From an uncultured Clostridia bacterium (GTDB lineage: Bacteria > Bacillota > Clostridia > TANB77 > CAG-508), in assembly GCA_944393455.1 (NCBI GenBank), contig CALYAH010000091.1, forward strand, positions 1 through 56,536: a DNA stretch of 56,536 nucleotides. The letters are read 5' to 3'. The notes under the pieces were generated by a model, which saw nothing but the letters and a program-made list of their open reading frames with translations, had not been told where the DNA came from and ran no database searches. Each line of letters begins with the position of its first letter. The stretch's first letter is position 1. Positions 18,725 to 26,739 of this stretch are shown in pieces. The position numbers and the translations under genes are program-made.

Positions 18725-18757
18725 AAAAAATCGGCTCAAATTTGACCGATTTTTATT
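18725..18757. terminator. Terminator after the recombinase gene
   Basis: AAAAATCGG pairs with CCGATTTTT around an 11-base loop, with A- and T-runs on both sides, immediately downstream of the recombinase stop codon. Confidence 0.75.
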
Positions 18758-18763
18758 TATTGC

Positions 18764-20426
18764 TTATACTTTATTTTTAAATTCATCTTTAAAGCTAAAC
18801 TTAATCGTTATATTGCCATTTTCATGCACATATATACATTCAATTAGTTCCATCATTATATCTCTTGATAATGCTTTTATACCTCTTTGCATTTCAAATT
18901 CTTTTATTTTTTTATTATGTAATTGTTTTTTTTCCTCCAATTTTTGCTTTTCGTTTTCTAATATTTTTATATTTTGCTTTAACCTTTTTATATCTTCCAC
19001 ATACTTTTGCTTGTATTCAAAATATTCCTCTTGGGTTATGTATGCATTTTTCCAATCTTTATATAATATTAATTTAAAATTCGATAGTTTAGATATTTCG
19101 TTCTGTTTTGCCTTAATCATTTTTTCGATACTTTCATTTTTGATGTTTTTAAATGTGCTTTTATCAACTTCTTCTATAACCTCATTGATATCTATCAATA
19201 AATCAATATGAAAATTAATGGTTTCTAAAATCGCTTTCTTTAAATTTTCTACTTTTATAGTATGTTTTGTGCATAGCTTATTCGATTTTTTTCTATATGT
19301 ACTACATATATAATACTCGTAAGTTTTTCCCGATTTATTTGTACTACTTTTTTTATTCATTGCCCTTTTACAATCACTGCATTTTAAAAAGCCAGCCCAT
19401 ATTGATAACTTTTTTGTTTTTTGGGATACTTTTGTATCTTTTTTATTCAATTCTTGTGCTTTTTTAAAAAGCTCTTTATCTATAATTGCTTCATGCGTAT
19501 TTTCTACTTTTATCCACTCTTCTTTCGGAACCGCTTCTACTTTATGAATTTTATAACTTTTCGTTCTTCTTTTTCCTTGAACTGTAGTACCGGCAGTATA
19601 CCTCATTACTTAAAATGTTTCTTATTGTAGAAGGTGTCCAAGTATATGTATTATCTTTTATTCCATAGTTATTATAATTTTGTCCTAATTCTATTTTTTT
19701 ATGTCCTGTGGGATTTAAAATACCTAGTTCATTTAGTTTATGGCATATTGTTATTTTTCCTAACCCTTCGTTTACAGTCCATTCAAATATATTTTTAACA
19801 ACATCTGCAACACTTCTATCCACTATTAACTTATGCTTGTTTTTTGGATCTTTTATATATCCATAAGCTGGAAAACTACCAACAAACTCCCCTTTTTTCT
19901 TTTTTCCATTTAACGATGTTCTAATTTTTATAGAAGTATCTCGTGCATATTCATCATTTATTAAATTTTTAAATGGTATCAAAATTGTATTTGTACTAGC
20001 TGGATTTTTAAAGCTATCTACTGTGTCATTAATAGCAATAAATCTTATATTAAATAATGGAAAAACCTGTTCTATATAGTTTCCCACTTCTATATAATTT
20101 CTTCCAAGTCTTGATAAGTCTTTTACTATTATTGCATTAATTTTCCCATTTTTCATGTCCTTTAACAATCTTTGAAATGCCGGTCTGTTAAAATCTGTTC
20201 CCGTAAAACCATCATCGATATAAGTATCATAAACAATTAAATCTTCATGTTCTTTTACATATTCACTTAATAATGTTTTTTGGCTAGTTACACTATTACT
20301 TTCTTGCTTATCTTTTCCATTATCATCATCTTCTTGTGAAAGCCTTATATATAGTGCTGCTGACCATGTTTTATTTTTTATATCATTGTTTTCAATAGTA
20401 GAATATTTTGATTTTCTTCCTGGCAT
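18764..20426 (-). CDS. Large serine recombinase (CGG +1 frameshift)
   Basis: 553 residues after one +1 shift. The resolvase catalytic domain comes first (AALYIRLSQEDDDNGKD with the nucleophilic serine; later IVKDLSRLGRNYIEVGNYIE). The recombinase domain follows (TPSTIRNILSNEVY, then GTTVQGKRRTKSY after the shift), then a zinc ribbon (LKCSDCKRAMNKKSS ... YYICSTYRKKSNKLC) and a long coiled coil. This is the TnpX/large serine integrase layout. It should cut and rejoin the 14-bp cores. The shift restores the NEVYxGxTVQGKR motif common to the family. ATG is at 20426. Confidence 0.9.
19590..19592 (-). other. CGG +1 frameshift site 6 (recombinase)
   Basis: Sense strand TGC C GGT ACT. Skipping C19592 gives NEVYC-GTTVQGKRR, the usual family sequence. 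This is one of two sites with GGT rather than GGA after the C, and it lies in a mobile element. Confidence 0.88.
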
Positions 20427-20446
20427 TTAATCTCTCTTCCTTCCTA

Positions 20447-20602
20447 TCATACATTAGAGTTATTATTTTTTAAAATATTTATTATGCACTCTTTAAAAGT
20501 TTTATTGTTGTTTGAATATTCTACTTCTACTATCATTTCATCTATTTTTAATATATACGGATTATTTTTATCTAACAAAAATTTAGAGAGTTTTTTATTC
20601 AT
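20447..20602 (-). CDS. Small TnpW-like transposon-encoded protein
   Basis: 51 residues: MNKKLSKFLLDKNNPYILKI, then DEMIVEVEYSNNNKTFKECI and a short basic end. The pattern of a short beta-type segment followed by a [ST]-x-E/F-K... helix ending in a hydrophobic I-L stretch resembles the TnpW family found beside serine recombinases. The position, just upstream of the recombinase by 20 bases, agrees. Its first eight codons are complementary to a segment 80 bases upstream, so the start may be sequestered in the mRNA. The function of TnpW-like proteins is not established. Confidence 0.6.
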   Translation of the reverse strand: MNKKLSKFLLDKNNPYILKIDEMIVEVEYSNNNKTFKECIINILKNNNSNV

Positions 20603-20703
20603 GGTTTCTTGTCCTTTCTATATATTGATATTTAATCTTATTAAAAAATTAAATTTTTATTCCAAATTTTCTTTCCAACAAATAAAAACTCTCTAAATTT
20701 TTA
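20579..20703 (-). promoter_or_regulatory. Leader hairpin able to sequester the start of the TnpW-like gene
   Basis: The mRNA segment AAATTTAGAGAGTTTTTATT (minus strand, from about 20702 to 20683) pairs with AATAAAAAACTCTCTAAATT at the beginning of the TnpW-like coding sequence, with one bulge. The first arm lies inside a 24-codon leader frame, so translation of the leader could open or close the structure. Confidence 0.5.
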
Positions 20704-20723
20704 AACTTATACTTATTTTTCAT
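20649..20723 (-). CDS. 24-residue leader peptide, translationally coupled
   Basis: ATG AAA AAT AAG begins within the last codons of the 125-residue gene (ATGAAAAATAA overlap) and runs 24 codons to TAA: MKNKYKFKNLESFYLLERKF then GIKI. It contains one arm of the hairpin that covers the start of the TnpW-like gene. It could be a regulatory leader peptide. There is no independent ribosome site, so expression would rely on re-initiation. Evidence is positional only. Confidence 0.35.
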   Translation of the reverse strand: MKNKYKFKNLESFYLLERKFGIKI

Positions 20724-21090
20724 TTATATCAGTTAAATTACTAAAAAAATCGTCTGTTAATTTTTCTTCAAATATATATGTTCCATTTTTGTATCTCAAA
20801 ATGTAGTCATTCGCTATTTTATTCATTAATTCTTTTGGCATGTTTGTTTCTTTAAATACTTTATTATTATTCATATTTTGTAAAAATACGCCATCATAAG
20901 CAAAATCAACTACCTGATATAAACAGTTTTCTTCTCTGTATTTATCTATTTCATTGTTTCTGCTATCCAATTGTTCACTACCTTTCTCATTTAAATTTTC
21001 CAAATAATTTGATAGTTCTTCCATAAAATTTTGTACAAAACCACTATCTTTAACTTTACTAAATAAATCATTAAGTAAATCTAATTTCAA
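20713..21090 (-). CDS. Hypothetical protein carried by the element
   Basis: 125 residues starting at TTG (21090) seven bases after GGAAGGTG. No membrane segment or signal peptide. The middle contains ENCLYQVVDFAYDGVFLQNM; both ends are acidic and helical. I do not recognise the family. It lies between the nuclease and the recombinase, all on the same strand, and overlaps the leader peptide by 11 bases. A role in element regulation is possible but there is no direct evidence. Confidence 0.55.
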   Translation of the reverse strand: MKLDLLNDLFSKVKDSGFVQNFMEELSNYLENLNEKGSEQLDSRNNEIDKYREENCLYQVVDFAYDGVFLQNMNNNKVFKETNMPKELMNKIANDYILRYKNGTYIFEEKLTDDFFSNLTDINEK

Positions 21091-21219
21091 TAGACATCAC
21101 CTTCCTAGTTTTTATTTTTATTTTTGGGAATTATTGTTACTAAGAAATGTAACAAAACGAATAAAACTAGGAATATTATATATTGTAAATTAATTTACGT
21201 CAATATTCTTTTGACATTT

Positions 21220-21981
21220 TTATGTCTTGCTGCTTTCTCCTGTTAAATAGTCAATTGTGATTCCTGGTTGCACATTGTATACAAAAACGTTAAAACAAAC
21301 TCCTTGTCCATTATCTTCTACTGAATATGCTTCCATTTCTACTCCAGTTGCTAAAAGATTATCTCCTTGAAATATTGGCGTTACTCTGTATAATACATGG
21401 TTGTTTTCATTTTCTGCAATATATTCTGCAACTTTATTTTCAAATGGTAACATTCCATTTACGTTAAAATATCTTGTCCCAGTTATTAAGTTCAATTCAT
21501 TTGCATCTTCATCAGATAGTTGGTATCCAATTAAATGACACCTATTATATAAATATTCGTTATCATATTTTTCTTGTTTCCAACCTGTTGGTTTTATATT
21601 ACTTATGCTGCCTCTTTCGTCTCCTTCAGGTGGTATTGTTTCTTTGCTAATATTTGCATATGCTACTCCACATCTTCCTAATTCGTCCAATTCACTATAG
21701 TTTTCGAAGCTTTGTGTTGTATATTCACTTTCTTCAAAATATGGTTTATTATTATTAATTTCAATATATATTTCTCCTGTATATTCTGGAATTTCCTCTA
21801 TACTAAAATTTGCATTTGTTTGACTTGTTTGTACTGTTTTGTCCGTGGATTCTCCTGTATTTTCTCTGGTTAAGTCTAATATGTCATTTCCAAAAAATAT
21901 GCTTACTAATAGGATAATTGAAATTATAATTACTTGTAAAATTTTTTCTGTTTTTTTACTTCTTCTATTTCTTTTACTCAT
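21220..21981 (-). CDS. Membrane-anchored DNA/RNA non-specific endonuclease (element cargo)
   Basis: 253 residues. A basic N-terminus and a membrane segment (about 13-30) anchor it with the body outside. The stretch LYNRCHLIGYQLS is the DRGH-like active site of EndA-type beta-beta-alpha-metal nucleases, and the later NLITGTRYFNVNGMLPFENK is the second conserved block with the metal-binding Asn. Such nucleases degrade or take up DNA. In the element it is the only gene with a recognisable cargo function. The nearest relatives are streptococcal-type nucleases with DUF-like N-termini. Confidence 0.82.
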   Translation of the reverse strand: MSKRNRRSKKTEKILQVIIISIILLVSIFFGNDILDLTRENTGESTDKTVQTSQTNANFSIEEIPEYTGEIYIEINNNKPYFEESEYTTQSFENYSELDELGRCGVAYANISKETIPPEGDERGSISNIKPTGWKQEKYDNEYLYNRCHLIGYQLSDEDANELNLITGTRYFNVNGMLPFENKVAEYIAENENNHVLYRVTPIFQGDNLLATGVEMEAYSVEDNGQGVCFNVFVYNVQPGITIDYLTGESSKT

Positions 21982-22049
21982 TTTCTCATCTCCTCATCGT
22001 TCTTATTTTATCACAACCAATAAAAAAAACAACTTATAATTGTTTTAAT

Positions 22050-23784
22050 TTAGATATGTGTTGTTAAAATTATCCACGCACCTCCTTGGTGTCCTCCCTC
22101 TCCTGTCGGATTATATAATGTAACTAATACTACAACTTGTGGATTATCAATTGGTGCGACACCACAAAAAGAAGTTACATATTTATTCGTATTAACGCCA
22201 TCCTCTGACGTACCTGTTTTTCCTCCAATTCGATAACCTGCCACTTTTGCGTTTTTCCCAGTTCCCTCTGATACAACAGATTCCATCATACTTAACACTT
22301 TTTCAGATGTTTCTTTGGATATTACTGTTTCATCTTTTTGTACTGGTATATCTGTTACTTCTTTTGTTTCACTATTTATAATTTGTTTTACTACTCTTGG
22401 TTTTATACTACTACCACCATTTGCTATTGCTGATACTGCTGTTGCTAATTGAATTGGTGTTATTTCAAATCTCTGTCCAAAACTAATAGTTGCAAGTTCC
22501 ACTGGTCCTGCTTTATTTTCCGCCAAGAAAATGCTATTTGCTTCTCCTGGCAAATCTATTCCCGTTTTTTCAAGTAACTTGAACTTTTTTAGATAACTAT
22601 AATATTTACTCACTCCCATCTTTTGCCCTAGACCAATAAAAACTGGATTGCAAGAGTTCATAAGTGCCTGTCTTAAACTCTCAGATCCATGTGGTCTATA
22701 ATATCTCCAGCATTTAATCCTAACTCCAGCTACTTCTATTCCACCTGTACAAGCAAATTCTCCTTCATTATCAGTATCTGTTATTCCTTCTTCCAAGGCT
22801 GCTGAAGCTGTAATCAATTTAAAAACCGAACCTGGCTCATATGTATCAGCAATTGCTTTATTTCTCCAAACTGCTTGTAAGCTTTTTGTTTTTTCTGCTT
22901 GCTCCATTGAGTCCCAACTTTGTTTCAATTCTTCTGTATATGCCTCATATGGTTCATTTAAATTATATGATGGATAAGTTGCCATTGCTAAAATATCCCC
23001 GTTCTGCGGATTCATTACAACAATATTTCCACCATCTGTACATATATTGTCTATACATGCTTCTTCTAAATATTTTTCTACAATAGATTGAATTGTAAAA
23101 TCTATTGTTAGCACTAAATCGTTTCCATCAACAGCTGCAACATAATTTTCCCCTTCGTGACCAATTTCTCCTCCCTTAGCATCAGTATGTCTTTCTATGC
23201 TACCTTGTTTGCCTTTTAATTCTTCGTCATATTTTGCTTCAATACCATCTAATCCTTGATTATCACTTCCACAAAATCCTATAATTTGAGCTGCCAATGT
23301 GTTATAAGGGTAATATCTTTTTGTGTCTTCATCAATATTAATTCCTGTTGTAATGTTGTTCTGTTCCATCCATACTCTTAAGTCATCAGTTTTATCTTTA
23401 TTTACTTTTTTTGCTATTGTTTCAATTGAACTTCTTTTATTTACTTTCTTTAATGTACTTTCATAATCCAATTCAAATAAGTCGGACAATTTTTTTGCAA
23501 CCTTTTCTTTATCTTCTTTTGCTATATTCCCCGGATTTACTGTTACAGTTTCAACTGTACTACTAACAGCTAGTTCTATTTTTCCGAGTAGCATCATATA
23601 TAGTTCCTCTTTTAGGATTTATTTTTCTATCGAGTGTTTGTTGCTGATATGCCATACTTGAAAGTTCTTCTCCTTTAACAAATTGTATAAAACCTAGTCT
23701 AACTATTAAACAAATCATAATAAGAAAACAAATAAATAATGTATTCCTCATTTTCCTTTTACTAGATAGTTTTGTTACAATCAT
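22050..23784 (-). CDS. spoVD: SpoVD/FtsI-type penicillin-binding protein, N-terminal part (frameshifted and interrupted)
   Basis: Residues 1-66 start MIVTKLSSKRKMRNTLFICF with one membrane anchor, then RGTIYDAT, where CGG at 23584-23586 must be skipped to reach GKIELAVSS. The class B transpeptidase domain follows: active-site serine in YEPGSVFKL, LMNSCNPVF as the SxN box and GGKTGTSED as the KTG box. The frame runs into the mobile element at GGHQGG and ends AWIILTTHI at a stop inside the element, losing the last transpeptidase strand and the PASTA domain. It lies in the dcw cluster after ftsL. Whether it serves division (FtsI) or the spore cortex (SpoVD) is unresolved; the single PASTA favours SpoVD. 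Confidence 0.85.
22079..22092 (-). repeat. Direct repeat at the right end of the integrated element (att core)
   Basis: Second copy of CACCTCCTTGGTGT, in the coding sequence of the N-terminal PBP part, in the same codon phase as the left copy. Confidence 0.85.
23584..23586 (-). other. CGG +1 frameshift site 7 (pbp)
   Basis: Sense strand ACT C GGA AAA. Skipping C23586 gives RGTIYDAT-GKIELA. The intact paralogue at 30888 has the equivalent RGNIYDSTGKALA, written ACC GGT with no extra base. Confidence 0.88.
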
Positions 23785-23790
23785 AAAAAC

Positions 23791-23815
23791 ACCTCTAATA
23801 ATATTTATTAGAGGT
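23791..23815 (-). promoter_or_regulatory. Hairpin covering the ribosome-binding site of the pbp gene
   Basis: ACCTCTAATAA/TTATTAGAGGT forms an 11-bp stem with a 3-base loop. The ribosome site AGAGGTG of the pbp gene (ATG 23784) is in the 3' arm, so the site would be hidden when the stem forms. It follows ftsL directly. Confidence 0.5.
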
Positions 23816-23858
23816 CATTTATTTTATTCATTTTTTAATTATTTATTTTCCTTTAGAA

Positions 23859-24356
23859 TTAAAATATTTTATTAATGATTTTAGTAAACCAATTTTCTTC
23901 CTCTTCAATTATAACTTCTTCAGAAGCTGATTCTACATAATCTTTTTTAGGTAAGCTCACATAAACTGTTTGTTTATTTGTTAATTTTTGCATACCTAAT
24001 TTTTCTTTTGCTAGCTTTTCTATAGTATTTAAATTCAATCCATTTTCTATGTTTACTCTTAATTGTTCATTTTCTTTTTCAAGAGATGATAATTCTTTTT
24101 TTAAAGTTTGTACTTCATTAAATCTTTCATTGATTTGTGAGTTTCTATAACTTATGGTTAATAGTAGAATAAATATAGCAATAACTGTTAATGTGACTTT
24201 TGTTTGTTTTTTCTTCTGCTCTTTTGACACTTTAACTTCTTGTCGTGGCAAATCTTCTACTACTTTTAATTTTCTTTTTCTACTTTGCCTTTGTGGCTTG
24301 TATTCAGGTTCTAATTTTCTTGGAGTCGTACTGTATTCATATCTACTTCTTGCCAT
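23859..24356 (-). CDS. ftsL: Cell division protein FtsL-like
   Basis: 165 residues. A long basic cytoplasmic N-terminus (about 55 residues) precedes one membrane segment (about 54-72, KVTLTVIAIFILLLTIS). A leucine-zipper coiled coil follows (NERFNEVQTLKKELSSLEKE), then an extracytoplasmic tail with an acidic stretch. This fits FtsL, which bridges DivIC and the FtsW/FtsI synthase at the septum. The place between rsmH and pbp is the conserved one. Sequence conservation in this family is weak, so the name rests mostly on layout and position. Confidence 0.8.
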   Translation of the reverse strand: MARSRYEYSTTPRKLEPEYKPQRQSRKRKLKVVEDLPRQEVKVSKEQKKKQTKVTLTVIAIFILLLTISYRNSQINERFNEVQTLKKELSSLEKENEQLRVNIENGLNLNTIEKLAKEKLGMQKLTNKQTVYVSLPKKDYVESASEEVIIEEEENWFTKIINKIF

Positions 24357-24371
24357 AAGTTACTCACCTCC

Positions 24372-25302
24372 TTATTTTCTTTCGAATATTCTTAATTTTG
24401 CACTTTTACTTCTTGAGTTCTCCAATTGTTCTTTTTCAGTTGCAACAATTGGTTTTTTTGTTATAATTTCTCCTAAAGATTTTGCACCACATACACAATA
24501 TGGTAAATCTTTTGGACAAGTACATTTTCCTTTCGCTTCAATATATGCATTTTTCACAGCTCTATCTTCTAATGAATGGAAAGTTATAATGCATAGTCTT
24601 CCATTTGGATTTAAAGATTCAATACACTTTTTTACAGTTTGATATAATGGTTTTATTTCATTATTTACTTCAATTCTAATTGCTTGAAATGTTCTTTTAG
24701 CTGGATGCCCATCTCTTTGTTTTGATTTTGGTATTGAATTTTCTATAATTTCTACTAATTCCCTTGTCGTTTCTATTGTTTTTTCTTTTCTTGCAATACA
24801 AATATTTTTAGCTATTCTTCTTGAAAATCTTTCCTCTCCATATTCGTAAATCACATTTGCTAACTTATTTTCCTCATAGGTATTAATTACTTCTTTAGCT
24901 GTCAATGTCTGTGATTTGTCCATTCTCATGTCTAATTCATTCTCTCCCAAATAACTAAACCCTCTATTTCTCTCATCTAATTGATAAGACGAAACACCTA
25001 AATCAAGTAGAATTCCATCTACTTTTTCTAGGTTCAATTCTTTTAATATTTCTTGTATGTTATCATGATTGTCATGTATGTATGTTACATTTTGGAATTC
25101 TTTTAAATTTTCTTTTGCAGCTTTTAGAGCTTCTTCATCACGATCAATTCCGATTAATCTTCCTTTATCAGATAATCTTTTTAATATTTCTTTGCTATGA
25201 CCAGCTCCTCCGCAATGTACCATCTATATAAATCCCATCTGGTTTGATGTTTAAGCCCTCTATACATTCCTGTAACATAACTGGTTTATGCTTAAATTCC
25301 AA
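24372..25302 (-). CDS. rsmH: 16S rRNA m4C1402 methyltransferase RsmH (CGG +1 frameshift)
   Basis: 309 residues after one +1 shift. The N-terminus MEFKHKPVMLQECIEGLNIK begins at TTG 25302, behind AGAGGTG. DGTL-GGAGHSKEIL forms the S-adenosylmethionine loop, restored by skipping the C of CGG at 25210-25212. Later blocks are DGILLDLGVSSYQLD, LDMRMDKSQ and RLCIITFHSLEDR. It methylates C1402 of 16S rRNA at the decoding centre with RsmI. It is the second gene of the dcw cluster. Without the shift, translation could only start at an internal codon and would lack the cofactor loop. Confidence 0.93.
25210..25212 (-). other. CGG +1 frameshift site 8 (rsmH)
   Basis: Sense strand TTG C GGA GGA. Skipping C25212 gives YIDGTL-GGAGHSKE, the invariant methyl-donor binding motif. 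Confidence 0.92.
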
Positions 25303-25338
25303 TTTAACACCTCTAGTAGTTTTTAATTTAACGTTTTT

Positions 25339-25368
25339 CAGCTGGCAATTTTTTAAAATTACCAGCTG
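25339..25368. promoter_or_regulatory. Hairpin upstream of rsmH
   Basis: CAGCTGGCAATTTT and AAAATTACCAGCTG form a stable stem 37 bp before the rsmH start. There is no T-run on the minus strand, so it does not look like a simple terminator for mraZ. Confidence 0.4.
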
Positions 25369-25379
25369 TATTGTTTTCT

Positions 25380-25600
25380 TTTGGTTTCTTCATTTGGTTT
25401 TTCCTTTGTAAAATTTCTTTTGTATTTTTATCTTTTGTATATTCTTAAGCTTCTGTATTTTTATCTTTCGAAACTTTTTCTTTTGTATTTTGATAATTTC
25501 TCTTTTGTATCTATATCTTTTGTATCTATATCTTTTGTATTTTTATCTTTTGTATTTTTATCTTTTGTATATTTTTCTTTGGTATCTTATATAAACTTTT
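25380..25600 (-). repeat. Tandem ACAAAAGATAAAAAT-type repeats between mraZ and rsmH
   Basis: The 303-bp gap holds tandem 12- to 15-bp units (ACAAAAGATAAAAAT, ACAAAAGATATAGAT). In one frame they read as runs of T-K-D-K-N and T-K-D-I-D, but stops and a frame change break the reading. No start codon with a ribosome site serves it. It may be a decayed lysine-rich gene or a minisatellite. No gene is called. Confidence 0.55.
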
Positions 25601-25605
25601 TCAAG

Positions 25606-26031
25606 TTATATACCTAACATTGTCATATTCTCTGCAATTTCATCAGCTGATATATTTTCATCACATTTTTCCCATGTTTGTTTGTTCCAAATTTCTAGTC
25701 TTGTCCCAACTCCTATAATAACAGCTTCTTTTTCCAAATTTGCTGCTGTTCTTAAATTAGCTGGAATTAAAAATCTCCCTTGTTTGTCAATTTCACATTC
25801 AGTTGCTCCTGATAGAAAAAATCTTACAAAGTTTCTGGCATTTCTGTCTGATAGAGGTAATGTTTTTAATTTTGTCTCGAAATTTAACCACTCATCTTGT
25901 GAAAACGCAAATAAACATCCATCTAACCCTTTTGTTACGATGAACTTCTCTCCCATATCTTGTCTTAGTTTAGCTGGCATTATTAATCTGCCTTTTGCAT
26001 CTAGAGAATGCTCGTATTCACCAATTAGCAA
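25606..26031 (-). CDS. mraZ: Transcriptional regulator MraZ
   Basis: 141 residues, standard length. Two SpoVT/AbrB-like domains: MLIGEYEHSLDAKGRLIMPA at the start and CEIDKQGRFLIPANLR in the middle. The DxKGR signatures are complete. MraZ represses or modulates the dcw operon by binding short direct repeats before its own gene, and such repeats (GTGG every 10-11 bp) lie just upstream. It ends IAENMTMLGI. ATG at 26031 follows AGAGGTG. Confidence 0.94.
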   Translation of the reverse strand: MLIGEYEHSLDAKGRLIMPAKLRQDMGEKFIVTKGLDGCLFAFSQDEWLNFETKLKTLPLSDRNARNFVRFFLSGATECEIDKQGRFLIPANLRTAANLEKEAVIIGVGTRLEIWNKQTWEKCDENISADEIAENMTMLGI

Positions 26032-26046
26032 TTAAGTTTCACCTCT

Positions 26047-26085
26047 TTCCACTTTCTTACCACTTTGTACCACTTCTCTCCACTT
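26047..26085 (-). promoter_or_regulatory. Probable MraZ operator
   Basis: On the minus strand GTGG recurs four times, beginning about 10, 10 and 11 bp apart, between the -10 element and the ribosome site of mraZ. MraZ in other bacteria binds TGGG-type direct repeats at this position. Confidence 0.6.
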
Positions 26086-26092
26086 CATCTAA

Positions 26093-26121
26093 ATTTTAAT
26101 ATAAGTTTTTATATTTTGCAA
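26093..26121 (-). promoter_or_regulatory. Promoter of the dcw cluster
   Basis: Minus strand TTGCAA (26116-26121), 17-bp spacer, TAAAAT (26093-26098), directly upstream of the MraZ repeats. Confidence 0.65.
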
Positions 26122-26284
26122 GCTTTTTTTAAAATTTTTTTGTATTTTTTATATTTTTCCTTTATTTCATTCTTTTAGTAATACATTTAATAGTAGTTGC
26201 TTATTTCTTTTCTTACTGATAGTTCGTTCTTTTTTCAATTATGACTTGCTATACTTTTTATATCAATGTATAAGGAGGAGCTAT

Positions 26285-26662
26285 ATGAATAATAAAGAAA
26301 AGAAATTACGAAAAAACATAGGAAAAAAGATAAAATTAGCTCGTACAAAAGCAGAATTTACACAAGAACAACTGGCAGAAAAGCTATCCTTATCCACAAG
26401 ATATATTAGTCAACTTGAACGAGGTATTGCTTTTGGAAGCGCAACAACTATTACTAATCTTTGTAACGCTTTAAATATCACCTCTGATTTTTTATTTAGT
26501 GATTTGATAAAAAATGATTCTCCTATTTTAAATGATTTAATAGAAGAAAATTTTTTAGAAAATTATTTAAAATTGAATGACTATAACAAAATGATTATTA
26601 CTGTTATCACTAACGATTTAGTGAAACTGCAAAAAGAAAATTTATCAAAAAAAGAAGCATAA
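26285..26662 (+). CDS. XRE-family helix-turn-helix regulator
   Basis: 125 residues. The N-terminal HTH is clear: KIKLARTKAEFTQEQLAEKL then STRYISQLERG. The C-terminal half is an uncharacterised helical region. The start is ATG at 26285, behind AAGGAGG; codons further upstream lack a ribosome site. The target is unknown. It is transcribed away from mraZ and ends in a shared hairpin with the convergent peptidase gene. Confidence 0.85.
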   Translation: MNNKEKKLRKNIGKKIKLARTKAEFTQEQLAEKLSLSTRYISQLERGIAFGSATTITNLCNALNITSDFLFSDLIKNDSPILNDLIEENFLENYLKLNDYNKMIITVITNDLVKLQKENLSKKEA

Positions 26663-26728
26663 AAAATATACCTCTTTTTAGAAAAACATAAGAAATTGTG
26701 TAAGTATCTAAATAGGGGTATATTTTTA
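26662..26728. terminator. Convergent terminator between the XRE and peptidase genes
   Basis: AAAAATATACC and GGTATATTTTT form a stem around an AT-rich loop of about 45 bases, with A/T runs on both sides. Confidence 0.55.
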
Positions 26729-26739
26729 TATATTCATTT

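Larger units (their letters stand above)
18697..22092 (-). mobile_element. 3.4-kb serine-recombinase element inserted in the pbp gene
   Basis: The element is 3396 bp counting one copy of the 14-bp direct repeat. Just inside each end is an imperfect inverted repeat (TTTTGACAACACA at 18698-18710; TTTTAACAACACA on the minus strand at 22057-22069), as expected for recombinase arms. All its genes point the same way as the host gene: a nuclease, an unknown 125-residue protein, a short leader peptide, a TnpW-like small protein and the large serine recombinase. Reciprocal exchange at the repeats would rejoin GGA GGA CAC CAA GGA GGT GGT and restore the pbp frame. It resembles small Tn/ICE-derived elements and also sporulation-gene intervening elements. 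Confidence 0.85.
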
